From NCBI GenBank assembly GCA_905234365.1, contig CAJOHI010000005.1, forward strand, positions 1 to 58,906: DNA of 58,906 bases, read 5' to 3'. This document shows, piece after piece, positions 35,353-44,112 of the stretch; position 1 is the stretch's first letter; every line of letters starts with the position of its first letter. Under the pieces are notes generated by a model. It saw only the letters and a list, made by a program, of their open reading frames with translations. It ran no database searches and had not been told where the DNA came from. This stretch comes from an uncultured Selenomonadaceae bacterium (lineage in GTDB: Bacteria > Bacillota > Negativicutes > Selenomonadales > Selenomonadaceae). The translations under genes were made by a program, and so were the position numbers.

Positions 35353-36585
35353 ATGAAATTAAAAAGATTTTTATTAGTTATATTCACAATGTTAATGGTT
35401 GTGACAGTGATAAACACGACAGAAGCAGCTAAAAAGGTTAAATTCGATAAAAAAAAGTTGGCGACTGCTGAATTTATCGACGCAGCATCAAAATTAAATC
35501 CACTAATAATGAGCAAAGAGGCACCGGAATTAATTACAATTTTAGGCGACGCTGAGGCAACTCAAGGGCAAATGGTTCATTACATTCAAAAGCGCAATCC
35601 TAATCCGCTGTTAAATTGCACAGTCAGACAAATTGTACAACTCTACTACGAAGAAGCCGGTCGCGAAGGTATTCGTGCAGATATTGCACTTTGTCAGGCA
35701 TTCAAAGAAACCGCCGTGTTTGCTTACGGCGGCGATGTCGATCCTTCACAAAATAATTATTGCGGACTTGGTGCAACAGGAAATCACGAACCTGGTTTAA
35801 AATTTGAATCGCCACAAATTGGCGTCAGAGCACATATTCAACATCTTCTTGCTTACACTTCAACTAAACCGCCAAAAGTCGCAATCGTTGATCCGCGCTA
35901 CGCTTTAGTCAGAGATTTTCGTAAGGACATTTTCGGCAAGGCAACGCATTGGACGGATTTAAACGGCGTTTGGGCGGTTCCTGGTACTTATTACGGACAA
36001 GATATTATAAAACTTTGGCAGCAGGCATTAATGCCGGACGGTTCAAATGAATCACTTATGGCAGCAAATCGAAATATTAAATTAAATGCACCAACGGCTG
36101 AGATGTTCGTTTATAGAGGTCTTGTTTACTTTGCACGCGGTGAAGCAGGTTCCGATAATGATTATTACAATGCAATAGATGATTTTGAATCTGCAACGAT
36201 TCTTGCGCCAAATTCGACGGCGGCACTTTACGATTTAGCAATAACTCGCGAAAAGATTGGTAAAAATAAAGAGGCCATAGATACTTATAATAAACTGATT
36301 GAGATTGACAATGAGTTTACGCAAGCTTTTTATAATCGTGGCAGGTTAAAATTACTCAATGGCAAGTACGATGAAGCTATTAAAGATTTTGAGCGCGTCC
36401 TTGAACTTGAACCGCGTACCGCTGATGCAAGAAATGAAATTGGAATCGCCCATTTTAAACAAAAGTTATATCAAGAGGCTTACAATGACTTTAGTGAAGC
36501 GCTTGAAATCAATGATCGCAATGAAACGGTAATTGCCAACAAACAAATTATTGATTCTTGTATCAAGAAGAAGAAAAAATCTTAA
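35353..36585 (+). CDS. Secreted glucosaminidase-domain protein with TPR repeats
   Basis: A 410-residue exported protein with a signal peptide ending near TTEAAKK. Residues ~85-215 form a glucosaminidase-like domain: EEAGREGIRADIALCQAFKE with the likely catalytic Glu, NNYCGLGATG and GVRAHIQHLLAY. Residues ~245-400 hold four TPR units (AAALYDLAITREKIG-like helices, AFYNRGRLKLLNGKYDEAI, ARNEIGIAHFKQKLYQEAY). It probably cleaves peptidoglycan in the periplasm while the TPR region binds a partner. The ATG at 35353 and GTG at 35347 are both possible; the ribosome binding site is weak. It lies 33 bases after the chemoreceptor gene. Confidence 0.85.
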   Translation: MKLKRFLLVIFTMLMVVTVINTTEAAKKVKFDKKKLATAEFIDAASKLNPLIMSKEAPELITILGDAEATQGQMVHYIQKRNPNPLLNCTVRQIVQLYYEEAGREGIRADIALCQAFKETAVFAYGGDVDPSQNNYCGLGATGNHEPGLKFESPQIGVRAHIQHLLAYTSTKPPKVAIVDPRYALVRDFRKDIFGKATHWTDLNGVWAVPGTYYGQDIIKLWQQALMPDGSNESLMAANRNIKLNAPTAEMFVYRGLVYFARGEAGSDNDYYNAIDDFESATILAPNSTAALYDLAITREKIGKNKEAIDTYNKLIEIDNEFTQAFYNRGRLKLLNGKYDEAIKDFERVLELEPRTADARNEIGIAHFKQKLYQEAYNDFSEALEINDRNETVIANKQIIDSCIKKKKKS

Positions 36586-36609
36586 AGTTTAAAATGTGGT
36601 TGTGATAAC

Positions 36610-38169
36610 TTGATTGACAAAAAAATTGTCTGTTTTTTATTGTCAAGAGCGATGTTTGCAATGGCGTTAGCTTATCTTCTTCCGATTTGCTACGCTTTTT
36701 TTTCAATGCAAAATTGGAAAGTTGCAGCTTTTTTTTCAATACTTGCAGCAATTTCAACAATAACAGGCTCCATTTTTGCTTACAGCAGCAGAAATCATAG
36801 ACAGAGAATCAAAATTAGCGAATCAGCGGCTTCAATGATAGTTGTCTGGATACCGCTTGCTGCGATTGGTGCTGTGCCGTTTATTATGACAAATTGGCTC
36901 TCACCGATTGATTCTTTGTTGGAAACAATCTCAAATTTGACGGCTGCCGGTCTTTCGCTTTTACCGCTCAATGCGCCTTACATTTTGCAGCTTTGGCAGG
37001 CTTCTTTGATGTGGCTCGGTTCATTTATATTTTTGAGCATACTCGTTACGATTTTGCCGGAAGTCAGCGGTTGTTTCGGAATGGAATTATCATTGAGTCA
37101 AGGACAAATATTTTCGCCAATGCTTGGACAAATGCGCTATATGGCGACTAAAATTTTGTTGATTTATGAGGCGTTGACGCTGCTTTCATTTGGACTATTT
37201 AAATTGGCAGGACTCGACAACTGGGATTCACTCTCAATGGCGTTAAGATGTATTTCAACCGGCGGCGGCTCATTCTTTGCAGGAAAAGGCAATATTTATG
37301 TTGAATATGCAGCGATTTTTTCAATGCTGTTCGCATGTGGAAATTTTTTGTTATACTTTAGGCTGCTAAATACAATAATTCCACCTGCGTCGAGTTTGAG
37401 TTCAAAAAAATTTGTAAATATAAAACACTTCGCAAAAAATGTACATTTATTGATTATAAAATTCTTCGTGTTGCTGCGAAATAATGCAAAATCAAATGCA
37501 AAAATATTTTTCAGCAATTCCGAAGTTCAATTTTTACTTGTAACGATTTTCGTCAGTACAAATTTCATACTTTTTACTATGTTTGGCACTCTAATTGACG
37601 GTAATTTCAGCTTTCGTATGGCATTTTTTCATGTCGTTTCATTTATAAGTACAACCGGAATGACAATCGCTAACGTTAATGATTTTCAAGACTATAATCG
37701 TTTTTTGTTATTCATTTTAGCTGTTGTTGGCGGCTGTATGGGTTCTGTGACCGGCGGCTTAAAATCAATTCGTGTTATAATTCTTTTCAAATTAGCGGCA
37801 AATGAAACGTTAAAGGTTATACACCCAAGAATGATGACAAACATAAAAGTCAGCGGCGCTTCGGTGCCAATGAAAATTGTCGGACGTGTGCTTGCGTTCT
37901 TCTTCTTGTGTTCGGTATCAATGTTCGTATTTTCAGTAATTCTTTCGTTAAGTGGACAGCCTTTTTCGACTTCAGTGGCAATGTCAATGGCGTGTTTAAC
38001 AAATACCGGAACATTGCCTGGAATTTGTGATTCGGAGACATTTTTGGAATTACCGATTGTAATGAAACTGCTATGCTGCTTAATTTTTGTTGTCGGGCGC
38101 ATGGAAATTTTTGCATTTTTAATTTTAGCTGCGCTGATACACTTTAATCAAGAGAAACGAACATGGTAA
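36610..38169 (+). CDS. trkH: TrkH/KtrB-type potassium uptake membrane protein
   Basis: A 519-residue polytopic protein with about ten membrane helices and the repeated pore-loop pattern of the Trk/Ktr/HKT family: ETISNLTAAGLSLL, CISTGGGSF, FISTTGMTIANV and CLTNTGTLPGI. It moves K+ with H+ or Na+ coupling. The cytoplasmic partner (TrkA or KtrA) is not in the window. The start is TTG at 36610; the next in-frame Met is at 36652 and would cut into the first helix. It follows the glucosaminidase-TPR gene by 24 bases. Confidence 0.9.
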   Translation: MIDKKIVCFLLSRAMFAMALAYLLPICYAFFSMQNWKVAAFFSILAAISTITGSIFAYSSRNHRQRIKISESAASMIVVWIPLAAIGAVPFIMTNWLSPIDSLLETISNLTAAGLSLLPLNAPYILQLWQASLMWLGSFIFLSILVTILPEVSGCFGMELSLSQGQIFSPMLGQMRYMATKILLIYEALTLLSFGLFKLAGLDNWDSLSMALRCISTGGGSFFAGKGNIYVEYAAIFSMLFACGNFLLYFRLLNTIIPPASSLSSKKFVNIKHFAKNVHLLIIKFFVLLRNNAKSNAKIFFSNSEVQFLLVTIFVSTNFILFTMFGTLIDGNFSFRMAFFHVVSFISTTGMTIANVNDFQDYNRFLLFILAVVGGCMGSVTGGLKSIRVIILFKLAANETLKVIHPRMMTNIKVSGASVPMKIVGRVLAFFFLCSVSMFVFSVILSLSGQPFSTSVAMSMACLTNTGTLPGICDSETFLELPIVMKLLCCLIFVVGRMEIFAFLILAALIHFNQEKRTW

Positions 38170-38203
38170 TGTAGCAGGAACATAATTTTAGCTAAAAAAA
38201 GTG

Positions 38204-38232
38204 TTGCAACAACTAAAATTTTGTGCTATGAT
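38204..38232 (+). promoter_or_regulatory. Sigma70-type promoter of rpmB
   Basis: TTGCAA, a 17-base spacer, then TATGAT, 50 bases before the L28 start codon. Confidence 0.7.
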
Positions 38233-38282
38233 TAATGCGTTGTCTTAAATTGTAAGATTATGCTAATGAAAGGCGTGATAAT

Positions 38283-38492
38283 ATGTCAGCTTATTGTGAA
38301 ATTTGCCATAAAGGCAAGATGAGTGGTATGAATGTCAGCCACTCACATTTAAAAACTAAACGTAAATGGAAACCAAATATTCAACGTGTTCGTGCTGTTG
38401 TCAACGGTGAAATCAAGCGCATTAATGTTTGCACACGTTGTCTTCGTTCCGAAAAAATTCAACGCAGTATTTCTTTACCGGCTGAACTTTAA
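38283..38492 (+). CDS. rpmB: 50S ribosomal protein L28
   Basis: The 69-residue protein is a complete bL28 of the zinc-ribbon type, with CEIC near the N-terminus and CTRC near the C-terminus. The core KTKRKWKPNIQRVRAVVNG is typical. It binds 23S rRNA in the large subunit. AAAGGCGTGATAAT precedes the ATG. It is monocistronic, with its own promoter and terminator; rpmG is not adjacent. Confidence 0.97.
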   Translation: MSAYCEICHKGKMSGMNVSHSHLKTKRKWKPNIQRVRAVVNGEIKRINVCTRCLRSEKIQRSISLPAEL

Positions 38493-38516
38493 TGAAAAAT
38501 TTTTTCTACGATATAT

Positions 38517-38550
38517 AAAAACTGTCCGCCATCTGGTGAACAGTTTTTTT
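38517..38550 (+). terminator. Rho-independent terminator after rpmB
   Basis: AACTGT/ACAGTT stem extended by CC/GG with a short loop and a seven-T tail, 25 bases after the stop codon. Confidence 0.8.
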
Positions 38551-38616
38551 GTATTAGATTTTTTTAATTTATACTTCCGAAATTGCCTCAAAGAATGATT
38601 CTTCAATTTGTTTAAG

Positions 38617-38835
38617 TTGACACTCCCTAGAGTTAAAACTCAGGGATTCCTAATTCAATGAACACAGCCTTTGCCACAGGCGGCTAAGTATTAGGTCTTA
38701 CACGTTCTCCACAAGCGTGACTTCCCGTGTGCCCCACGGTAGTGAGCTTGGTTTTCGTTCTTTTTTAAATTTTACATCGTAATTTCCAATTTGTCAATTA
38801 GGAATTGCGCCTTACATCTTCTTACGGCGCGGAAG
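38617..38835 (+). mobile_element. IS200/IS605-type element with omega-RNA-like sequence, copy B, no ORF
   Basis: The order matches copy A at 12748-12970: TTGACACTCCCT, a GAGTT-AAA-ACTC hairpin, GGGATTCCT, internal TTAGGTCTTACACG and TTCTCC blocks, and a right-end GCGCC/GGCGC hairpin at 38807-38830 with its inner arm shortened. Length is about 220 bases. Internal stems differ in sequence but pair (GCGTGA.. with compensating changes), suggesting conserved RNA structure. No ORF is present. It sits about 65 bases after the rpmB terminator. Apart from it, the gap 38493-38986 contains only that terminator and AT-rich sequence before pgeF. Confidence 0.55.
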
Positions 38836-38986
38836 ATAAATGATTTTTTACCCACAAACTATTCCTACTTAAATCTTTTATGATATAATTATAACATTGT
38901 ATATGTTAATATTTTTTTACATTATTATTGCATGAGTGATTATAAAAAATTATGCCGCAATGATCGCGACGGAATGTGAGGTTTTT

Positions 38987-39823
38987 ATGAGTTATTATTT
39001 AAAGCAATGTCGTCAAAATTTTTGGCATGGAAGATTTTCAACATTTCCTGATGATTTAGTTGTACATGCAATTTCAACTCGTTTGAGTGGTATCAGTAAG
39101 TCGCCGTTTGACAGTCTTAATCTTGCACTTCACGTTGGAGATAATCCGCAGGATGTTTTAACTAATCGCCGCCGTTTTGCAAATTCATTAAATTTAAATT
39201 TTGAAGATATAATATCACCTAATCAAGTTCATGGCGATAAAATTGTTCGCGTTGATGAATCTCATCGTGGGCTTGGTGCTATTAACTACAACGACGCGAT
39301 AAAAGAAACTGACGCATTGATTACAAATACGCCAAATTTGCCTTTAATGCTCTGTTTTGCTGACTGCGTTCCAATTTTATTTGTTGATGTTGACAACCGT
39401 GCTGTTGGCATTGCTCATGCCGGTTGGAAAGGAACCATGTTAAAAATCGCCGCAAAAACTTTAATGGCAATGACGGACGAATTTGGCACGAATCCGCAAA
39501 CTTGTCTTGCAGGTATTGCGCCTTCAATCGGTCCTTGTTGTTATGAAGTTGGCGAAAATGTCATCGAAGCAACAAAGGAAGCCTTTCCACATCATGCTGA
39601 TAAATTAATAATTAATCGTAATGGAAAAACTTTTATTGATTTGTGGCAAGCTAATTTCATTCAGTTGATTGAAGCCGGCATGAGTAATGAAAATATTGAT
39701 ATCTCTCGTGAATGTACTTGCTGCAAATCAAGTTGGTATTTTTCTTATCGTGCTGCTCGTCTTGCTGGAAAAAATGAGACCGGCAGAATTGCTGCGATCA
39801 TATCAATAAAAGATTCAGAATGA
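38987..39823 (+). CDS. pgeF: Peptidoglycan editing factor PgeF (YfiH family, multicopper-oxidase-like fold)
   Basis: The 278-residue protein has the YfiH metal-site motifs: NQVHGD (His82), LCFADCVPILF (Cys127) and GIAHAGWKGT (His144), and APSIGPCCYEVG. PgeF proteins remove wrongly incorporated L-Ser-containing precursors from peptidoglycan synthesis in E. coli. Related enzymes act as purine nucleoside phosphorylases or adenosine deaminases. The ATG at 38987 has GAGG 5 bases upstream; a longer frame starting at 38936 has no such site. It stands alone. Confidence 0.9.
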   Translation: MSYYLKQCRQNFWHGRFSTFPDDLVVHAISTRLSGISKSPFDSLNLALHVGDNPQDVLTNRRRFANSLNLNFEDIISPNQVHGDKIVRVDESHRGLGAINYNDAIKETDALITNTPNLPLMLCFADCVPILFVDVDNRAVGIAHAGWKGTMLKIAAKTLMAMTDEFGTNPQTCLAGIAPSIGPCCYEVGENVIEATKEAFPHHADKLIINRNGKTFIDLWQANFIQLIEAGMSNENIDISRECTCCKSSWYFSYRAARLAGKNETGRIAAIISIKDSE

Positions 39824-39863
39824 TTACAAAAAATTTTTTAATCAATTTTTAATTTGTCATTAA

Positions 39864-39892
39864 TTGTCATTTAATTATAAAAGCGTTATAAT
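39864..39892 (+). promoter_or_regulatory. Sigma70-type promoter of the lectin-domain gene
   Basis: TTGTCA, a 17-base spacer, then a perfect TATAAT, 47 bases before the start codon. Confidence 0.75.
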
Positions 39893-39939
39893 GTATTTAT
39901 AAGTGAGGACGTTATTTAAAATTTTGCGAGGTTAATGAC

Positions 39940-40938
39940 ATGATTAAGTTAAAAAAAATTTTGATTAAAATTGTCATTGCAGCCGGATTGCTGACAATGA
40001 GCATTGATATTATTTATCCGACAAATATTGCCTATGCTGAAATTATTGAGCGAACAGTTGAAGATGTCGTAGGCGAATATCGAATGGGCGATCATGAGAC
40101 CCGTGAACAGGCAAGACACGCTGCACTTGCTGAGGCTAAACGTGTTGCCGCCGAGAGAGTTTTCGTTGGTGTCATTGGCAATACTTTCGTTGAAAATATG
40201 GCGGTCGTCAAGGATAACGTATCGACTTATGCAATGGCACATATGGAAATTTTAAAACAAAGTACCTCTTTTGTCGGAGAAGAAGGTACTCTTTGTCGTG
40301 CAACTATTACTGCTTTTGTTAAGGTTGACAAGGATAAGATCATGGCGATGATTGAAGAATCAAATAATCAAAGTCAAGGAGTTTCCGAAGAACAGCGCAA
40401 ACGTGAAGAAGAACATAGATTAGCTGAGGAAAGAAGATTAGAACTTGAACATCAAAGATTAGAGGAAGAACGACAGAGGATAAGGGCCGAAGAAGAACGA
40501 CGTTTAAGAGAACAGCGTAGAGAATTTAACGGACATCATTATCAAATTGTAGATGAGAGTTTGGATTGGTATGACGCTGAGGCTTATTGCGAAGATCAAG
40601 GCGGTCATCTTGTATCAATTAATTCTGAAGTTGAACAGAAATTTATTGAAAGTCTCCTAAGTTTTCAAGGCGCTCGAAACAGTTATTGGATCGGCGGTAG
40701 AAAAACCGTTGGCGGAAAATTATATTGGGTTGATGGCTCGCCATTTACTTATACTAATTGGGCTGACGGACAACCTGACAACATTAGCGAAATGTCATTA
40801 ATGATTTACAGGAATACAAATCCTCTAAGCAATAGCACTTTAGGTCAATGGAATGATTTAGCAGCAAACGGCAGATTTAAAGCAGAAACTTTTTTTGGAC
40901 TTGAAAACTTTGGATTTATTTGCGAATGGGATTATTAA
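39940..40938 (+). CDS. Secreted protein: FlgT/LPP20-like domain, coiled coil, C-type lectin domain
   Basis: 332 residues in three parts. After a signal peptide (cleaved near AYAEI), residues ~35-145 resemble the N-terminal domain of FlgT/LPP20-like proteins (EQARHAALAEAKRVAAERVF, then VDKDKIMAMIEE). Residues ~148-200 are a highly charged Glu/Arg coiled coil. Residues ~203-332 are a C-type lectin domain with WIGGRK, WADGQPDN and QWNDL. The QPD triplet is the galactose-type Ca2+-site motif in animal lectins; whether it binds galactose here is unknown. The role is probably surface adhesion or wall association. It starts a same-strand run of envelope genes. Confidence 0.8.
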   Translation: MIKLKKILIKIVIAAGLLTMSIDIIYPTNIAYAEIIERTVEDVVGEYRMGDHETREQARHAALAEAKRVAAERVFVGVIGNTFVENMAVVKDNVSTYAMAHMEILKQSTSFVGEEGTLCRATITAFVKVDKDKIMAMIEESNNQSQGVSEEQRKREEEHRLAEERRLELEHQRLEEERQRIRAEEERRLREQRREFNGHHYQIVDESLDWYDAEAYCEDQGGHLVSINSEVEQKFIESLLSFQGARNSYWIGGRKTVGGKLYWVDGSPFTYTNWADGQPDNISEMSLMIYRNTNPLSNSTLGQWNDLAANGRFKAETFFGLENFGFICEWDY

Positions 40939-40961
40939 TTATTATTTATGAGGTGTTTTTA

Positions 40962-42269
40962 ATGAATTATATTGCAAAGATTTTTGCAACAACGATTTTT
41001 GCATTTGCTGCGACTGGTGCTTCTTTAACACAGGCTGCGACGCCGGATTATATTTTAGGTACTTTTTTTACTTCAAATGAAGATACAAAAATGCAATGTT
41101 ATTTCTCGGAAGACGGCATAAGAATGGCACATTGGCTGGAAATGAAGGATATTGCCGGACGCGATATATCATGTCAGTATTATAATCATTCGTTTTACGT
41201 TTGTTTGGTTGATAACAATGGCAATAATACTTTCAAGATTTACAGATATAAGGACCTCAAAGATTGGCAAGCGCCTAAATCCTTCAGCGTTATAGATCGC
41301 GGCGATAAATATCGTAATGTTTGGGCGCCGGATTTATTCATTGATGATGACGGTTCGGCTTATGTTTATTTTGCAAAACAGAAGGGTTATAATTCAAAAA
41401 ATGATGAGCGCACTTTTGATATTTACGTTTCAAAAATTAATGACATTGAAAAAATGCAAGAGGTTAATTTTGAGGAAGCCAAACCTATCAAGATGTTAAT
41501 GGACAAAAAATCTGATAATTACATAGATGCTCAAGTTCGCAAAGTCAACGGCAAATACTACATGATCGTTAAGAATGAAGCCTGGATTACAACAAATGAC
41601 AATAAATCGCCTGTGCTGTTAAAGTCGGATACGCCGGATGGTAATTTTATAGAAGTCATAAATTGGCCGTTAAACGCAATTCGAGGCTATGAAGGTTTTT
41701 CAATTCTTACGAAAGGCGACAAAGTTTACATTTACGGCGACAATTATTCTCGAAGATACGATAATGTTAATAACTCCAATCACACCGTTTGGATTGCTGA
41801 CAAGAAAAATATTGAAAATGGACCATATACCGCACATTATGTTGAATCTGATAGAGATTTGCGGCATGGCAGTGTAATTTTGATTGACGATGATTATGTC
41901 AAGAAAAATTTTGATATCGCTGGTTTCGCCGAAATGCACCGAATGACTTCTTCCTATAATGATAATCAAGAGCCTAAAACCGTAATATTGTCAAAAGAAA
42001 ATTTTGCGGTTGATTCTTCTTCCAAAGACAGCGATATTGTAATTGATAATTTTGCACCGGCAATTAATGTCATTTATGAACTGCCAAAGAAAAAAAACGT
42101 CATTATAAACAAAATTTTAAATCCATATGGAGTGAACGAAATTAAATTTAAATTGTCAGAAGGTTCAACTTTAAGAATCATTCAAATTGACAAAGATTTA
42201 GTATATGATAGGCAGGATAAAGAAATTATTTTCAAGATTGATGAAGAAGGTAAAATTACGAAGGAATAA
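40962..42269 (+). CDS. Secreted GH43-like beta-propeller protein
   Basis: The ATG at 40962 has GAGGTG upstream, and a signal peptide ends near LTQAATPD. The 435-residue protein has features of GH43/GH32-type five-bladed propellers: VWAPDLFIDDDGSAYVYFAK, YIDAQVRKVNGKYYMIVKNE with the kind of acidic residues used for catalysis, and GYEGFSILTKGDKVYIYG. It probably acts on, or binds, an arabinose/xylose-type polysaccharide or a surface glycan. The last ~80 residues form an extra beta domain. Its stop overlaps the GT8 start (TAATG), so the two are coupled. Confidence 0.8.
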   Translation: MNYIAKIFATTIFAFAATGASLTQAATPDYILGTFFTSNEDTKMQCYFSEDGIRMAHWLEMKDIAGRDISCQYYNHSFYVCLVDNNGNNTFKIYRYKDLKDWQAPKSFSVIDRGDKYRNVWAPDLFIDDDGSAYVYFAKQKGYNSKNDERTFDIYVSKINDIEKMQEVNFEEAKPIKMLMDKKSDNYIDAQVRKVNGKYYMIVKNEAWITTNDNKSPVLLKSDTPDGNFIEVINWPLNAIRGYEGFSILTKGDKVYIYGDNYSRRYDNVNNSNHTVWIADKKNIENGPYTAHYVESDRDLRHGSVILIDDDYVKKNFDIAGFAEMHRMTSSYNDNQEPKTVILSKENFAVDSSSKDSDIVIDNFAPAINVIYELPKKKNVIINKILNPYGVNEIKFKLSEGSTLRIIQIDKDLVYDRQDKEIIFKIDEEGKITKE

Positions 42270-43231
42270 TGGATTTTAATCAATTTATTTATAAAAAAGA
42301 GACTTTTGGTGAAATTTCCAACGTTGATGAATTTAATATTGCGTTCGGTATTGACGCTAATTTTGTTCCGCCAATGGGTATTATGCTAACGTCCATTTTG
42401 CTCAACAATCCTGAATGCAATTTGCATGTTCATGTTTTTTTAAATTCAATTTTGTCTGAAGATATAGGTAAGTTAAAAAGTCTTGCAAGTCAATATAATA
42501 ACATTCAAGTTGACATGTATCATGTTGACGCCGACATTTTTAAAAATTTTTACGTTGGAAAAGGTTACACCGTAGCAACATATCACAGAATTTTAATTGC
42601 TAAAATATTATATCCGGCAGTTTCCAAACTTTTGTATATTGATGCCGATACTTTATGTGTTGGTAAAATTTTTGAGTTGAGGAAGCTGTCTTTTGATAAT
42701 GAAATGATTATGGCGGTGCCGGACAGAGGCGAATGGTTGCCACAGCATAAGAAAGAATTAGGAATTTCTGCAGAGCAAATATATTTTAATGCAGGTGTTT
42801 TGTACATTGATTTAGCTAAATGGAATGAATTTGAATTATCCGAAAAAATGATACAACTTTTAAGTGAGCGAAATTTATCATTTCAAGATCAAGACGCATT
42901 GAATCTTTTGGCAGGTAATCAAATTAAGCCTATCTCGGTACGCTTCAATCAATTTCTACTGATGAAAAAAGTCAACGAAAAGTTGCCTGATGATACGGTA
43001 TTTATACATTTTGCCGGACAAGTTAAGCCTTGGCAACCGTGGTGCGATAATCCTCAACGTACAATTTATGATGAATATCGAAATAAATCATTATGGCGAA
43101 AATTTGACTATCACCCACGAGATTATCAGGAAAATCGTTTAATGGGCAAAGCTGAACGCCGTCGAGGAAATTTTTTAACTGCGTTGAAATGGTATTATAA
43201 ATACGTTAAAGATAAACTACTTAGAAATTAG
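42269..43231 (+). CDS. Family 8 glycosyltransferase
   Basis: The 320-residue GT8 protein has a metal-binding DAD motif at 125-127 (LLYIDADTLC), YFNAGVLYIDL and FIHFAGQVKPW, all typical of retaining galactosyl- or glucosyltransferases of the WaaJ/RfaJ and LgtC type. It would extend lipopolysaccharide core or another surface glycan at the cytoplasmic face. It starts one base inside the preceding gene's stop and is followed 25 bases later by a DUF4422 gene. Confidence 0.9.
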   Translation: MDFNQFIYKKETFGEISNVDEFNIAFGIDANFVPPMGIMLTSILLNNPECNLHVHVFLNSILSEDIGKLKSLASQYNNIQVDMYHVDADIFKNFYVGKGYTVATYHRILIAKILYPAVSKLLYIDADTLCVGKIFELRKLSFDNEMIMAVPDRGEWLPQHKKELGISAEQIYFNAGVLYIDLAKWNEFELSEKMIQLLSERNLSFQDQDALNLLAGNQIKPISVRFNQFLLMKKVNEKLPDDTVFIHFAGQVKPWQPWCDNPQRTIYDEYRNKSLWRKFDYHPRDYQENRLMGKAERRRGNFLTALKWYYKYVKDKLLRN

Positions 43232-43256
43232 TAAACGGAGAATATTTTTTAATACA

Positions 43257-44090
43257 ATGAAAATTAGTATTTACATTGCGACTCAAAATGATTATAATTT
43301 TCCAAAATGTAAAAGTTATGTGCCATTGATAGTTGGAAAGCCAAATTATAAAATTGAAAGTTCAATTAATGACAGCGTTGGTGAGTCTATAAGTTCAAAA
43401 AATCGCTTTTATTGCGAGTTGACAGGTCATTATTGGATTTGGAAGAATGATAATCAGAGTGATATTGTCGGATTGTGTCATTATCGGCGGTTTCTTTGGC
43501 TCAACAACATTCGCCGCCGAATTTGCAAGAAAAATTTTACTGCTTTAAGTGCTGAAGTTGAAAATTATCTTGATACATGCAATGTTGAAAAAATCTTGAC
43601 AGATTATGATATAATTTTGCCTAGACCTTATATATTTTCTGCTGATAATATAAAATCGCAATTTGTCCGATATCACGGTCAAACAAATTATGATTTAATT
43701 ATTGACTCTTTGCAGAGATTATATCCGAATTATGTTGAATCGGCAAAATTGACATTTAATCAACGCTTTGAATATCTTGCAAATTTATTAATTACTCGAA
43801 AAGAATTATTTGATGCTTATTCTGAATGGCTTTTTTCAATTTTGCAGGATATTGAAAATCACATTGACTTGTCAGACGAGAGAAGTTTTCGACTGCTTGG
43901 CTATATCGGTGAGCGTCTGCTGAATTTATACGTATTTCATAATAAATTGAATGTCAAAGAAGTTCCACAGATTTTTATAAATGCAAACGACAAAGAAGAT
44001 TTATATATTGATTTGCGATATATTAAGCGTCGATATTTTGCAGGTGTTTTGAATTTTGAGGAAAGTATCCGAAAGAGATTCAAAGGTTGA
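43257..44090 (+). CDS. DUF4422 glycosyltransferase-like protein
   Basis: The 277-residue protein fits DUF4422, often found in capsule and LPS loci: an N-terminal KISIYIATQNDYNFPK strand, then SSKNRFYCELTGHYWIWKN, GLCHYRRFLW and DYDIILPRPY. The family is thought to be a glycosyltransferase, but its donor and acceptor are unknown. The start has only a weak ribosome binding site (ACGGAG about 17 bases upstream). It sits between GT8 and the RseP-like gene. Confidence 0.82.
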   Translation: MKISIYIATQNDYNFPKCKSYVPLIVGKPNYKIESSINDSVGESISSKNRFYCELTGHYWIWKNDNQSDIVGLCHYRRFLWLNNIRRRICKKNFTALSAEVENYLDTCNVEKILTDYDIILPRPYIFSADNIKSQFVRYHGQTNYDLIIDSLQRLYPNYVESAKLTFNQRFEYLANLLITRKELFDAYSEWLFSILQDIENHIDLSDERSFRLLGYIGERLLNLYVFHNKLNVKEVPQIFINANDKEDLYIDLRYIKRRYFAGVLNFEESIRKRFKG

Positions 44091-44112
44091 TAATTACGCG
44101 AGGTGAAAATTT

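Noticed and set aside
39940-40938. DGR target protein (C-type lectin fold)
   Set aside because: The lectin domain is canonical, with QPD and WND motifs. No reverse transcriptase or template repeat is nearby, and no adenine-biased variable repeat was seen.
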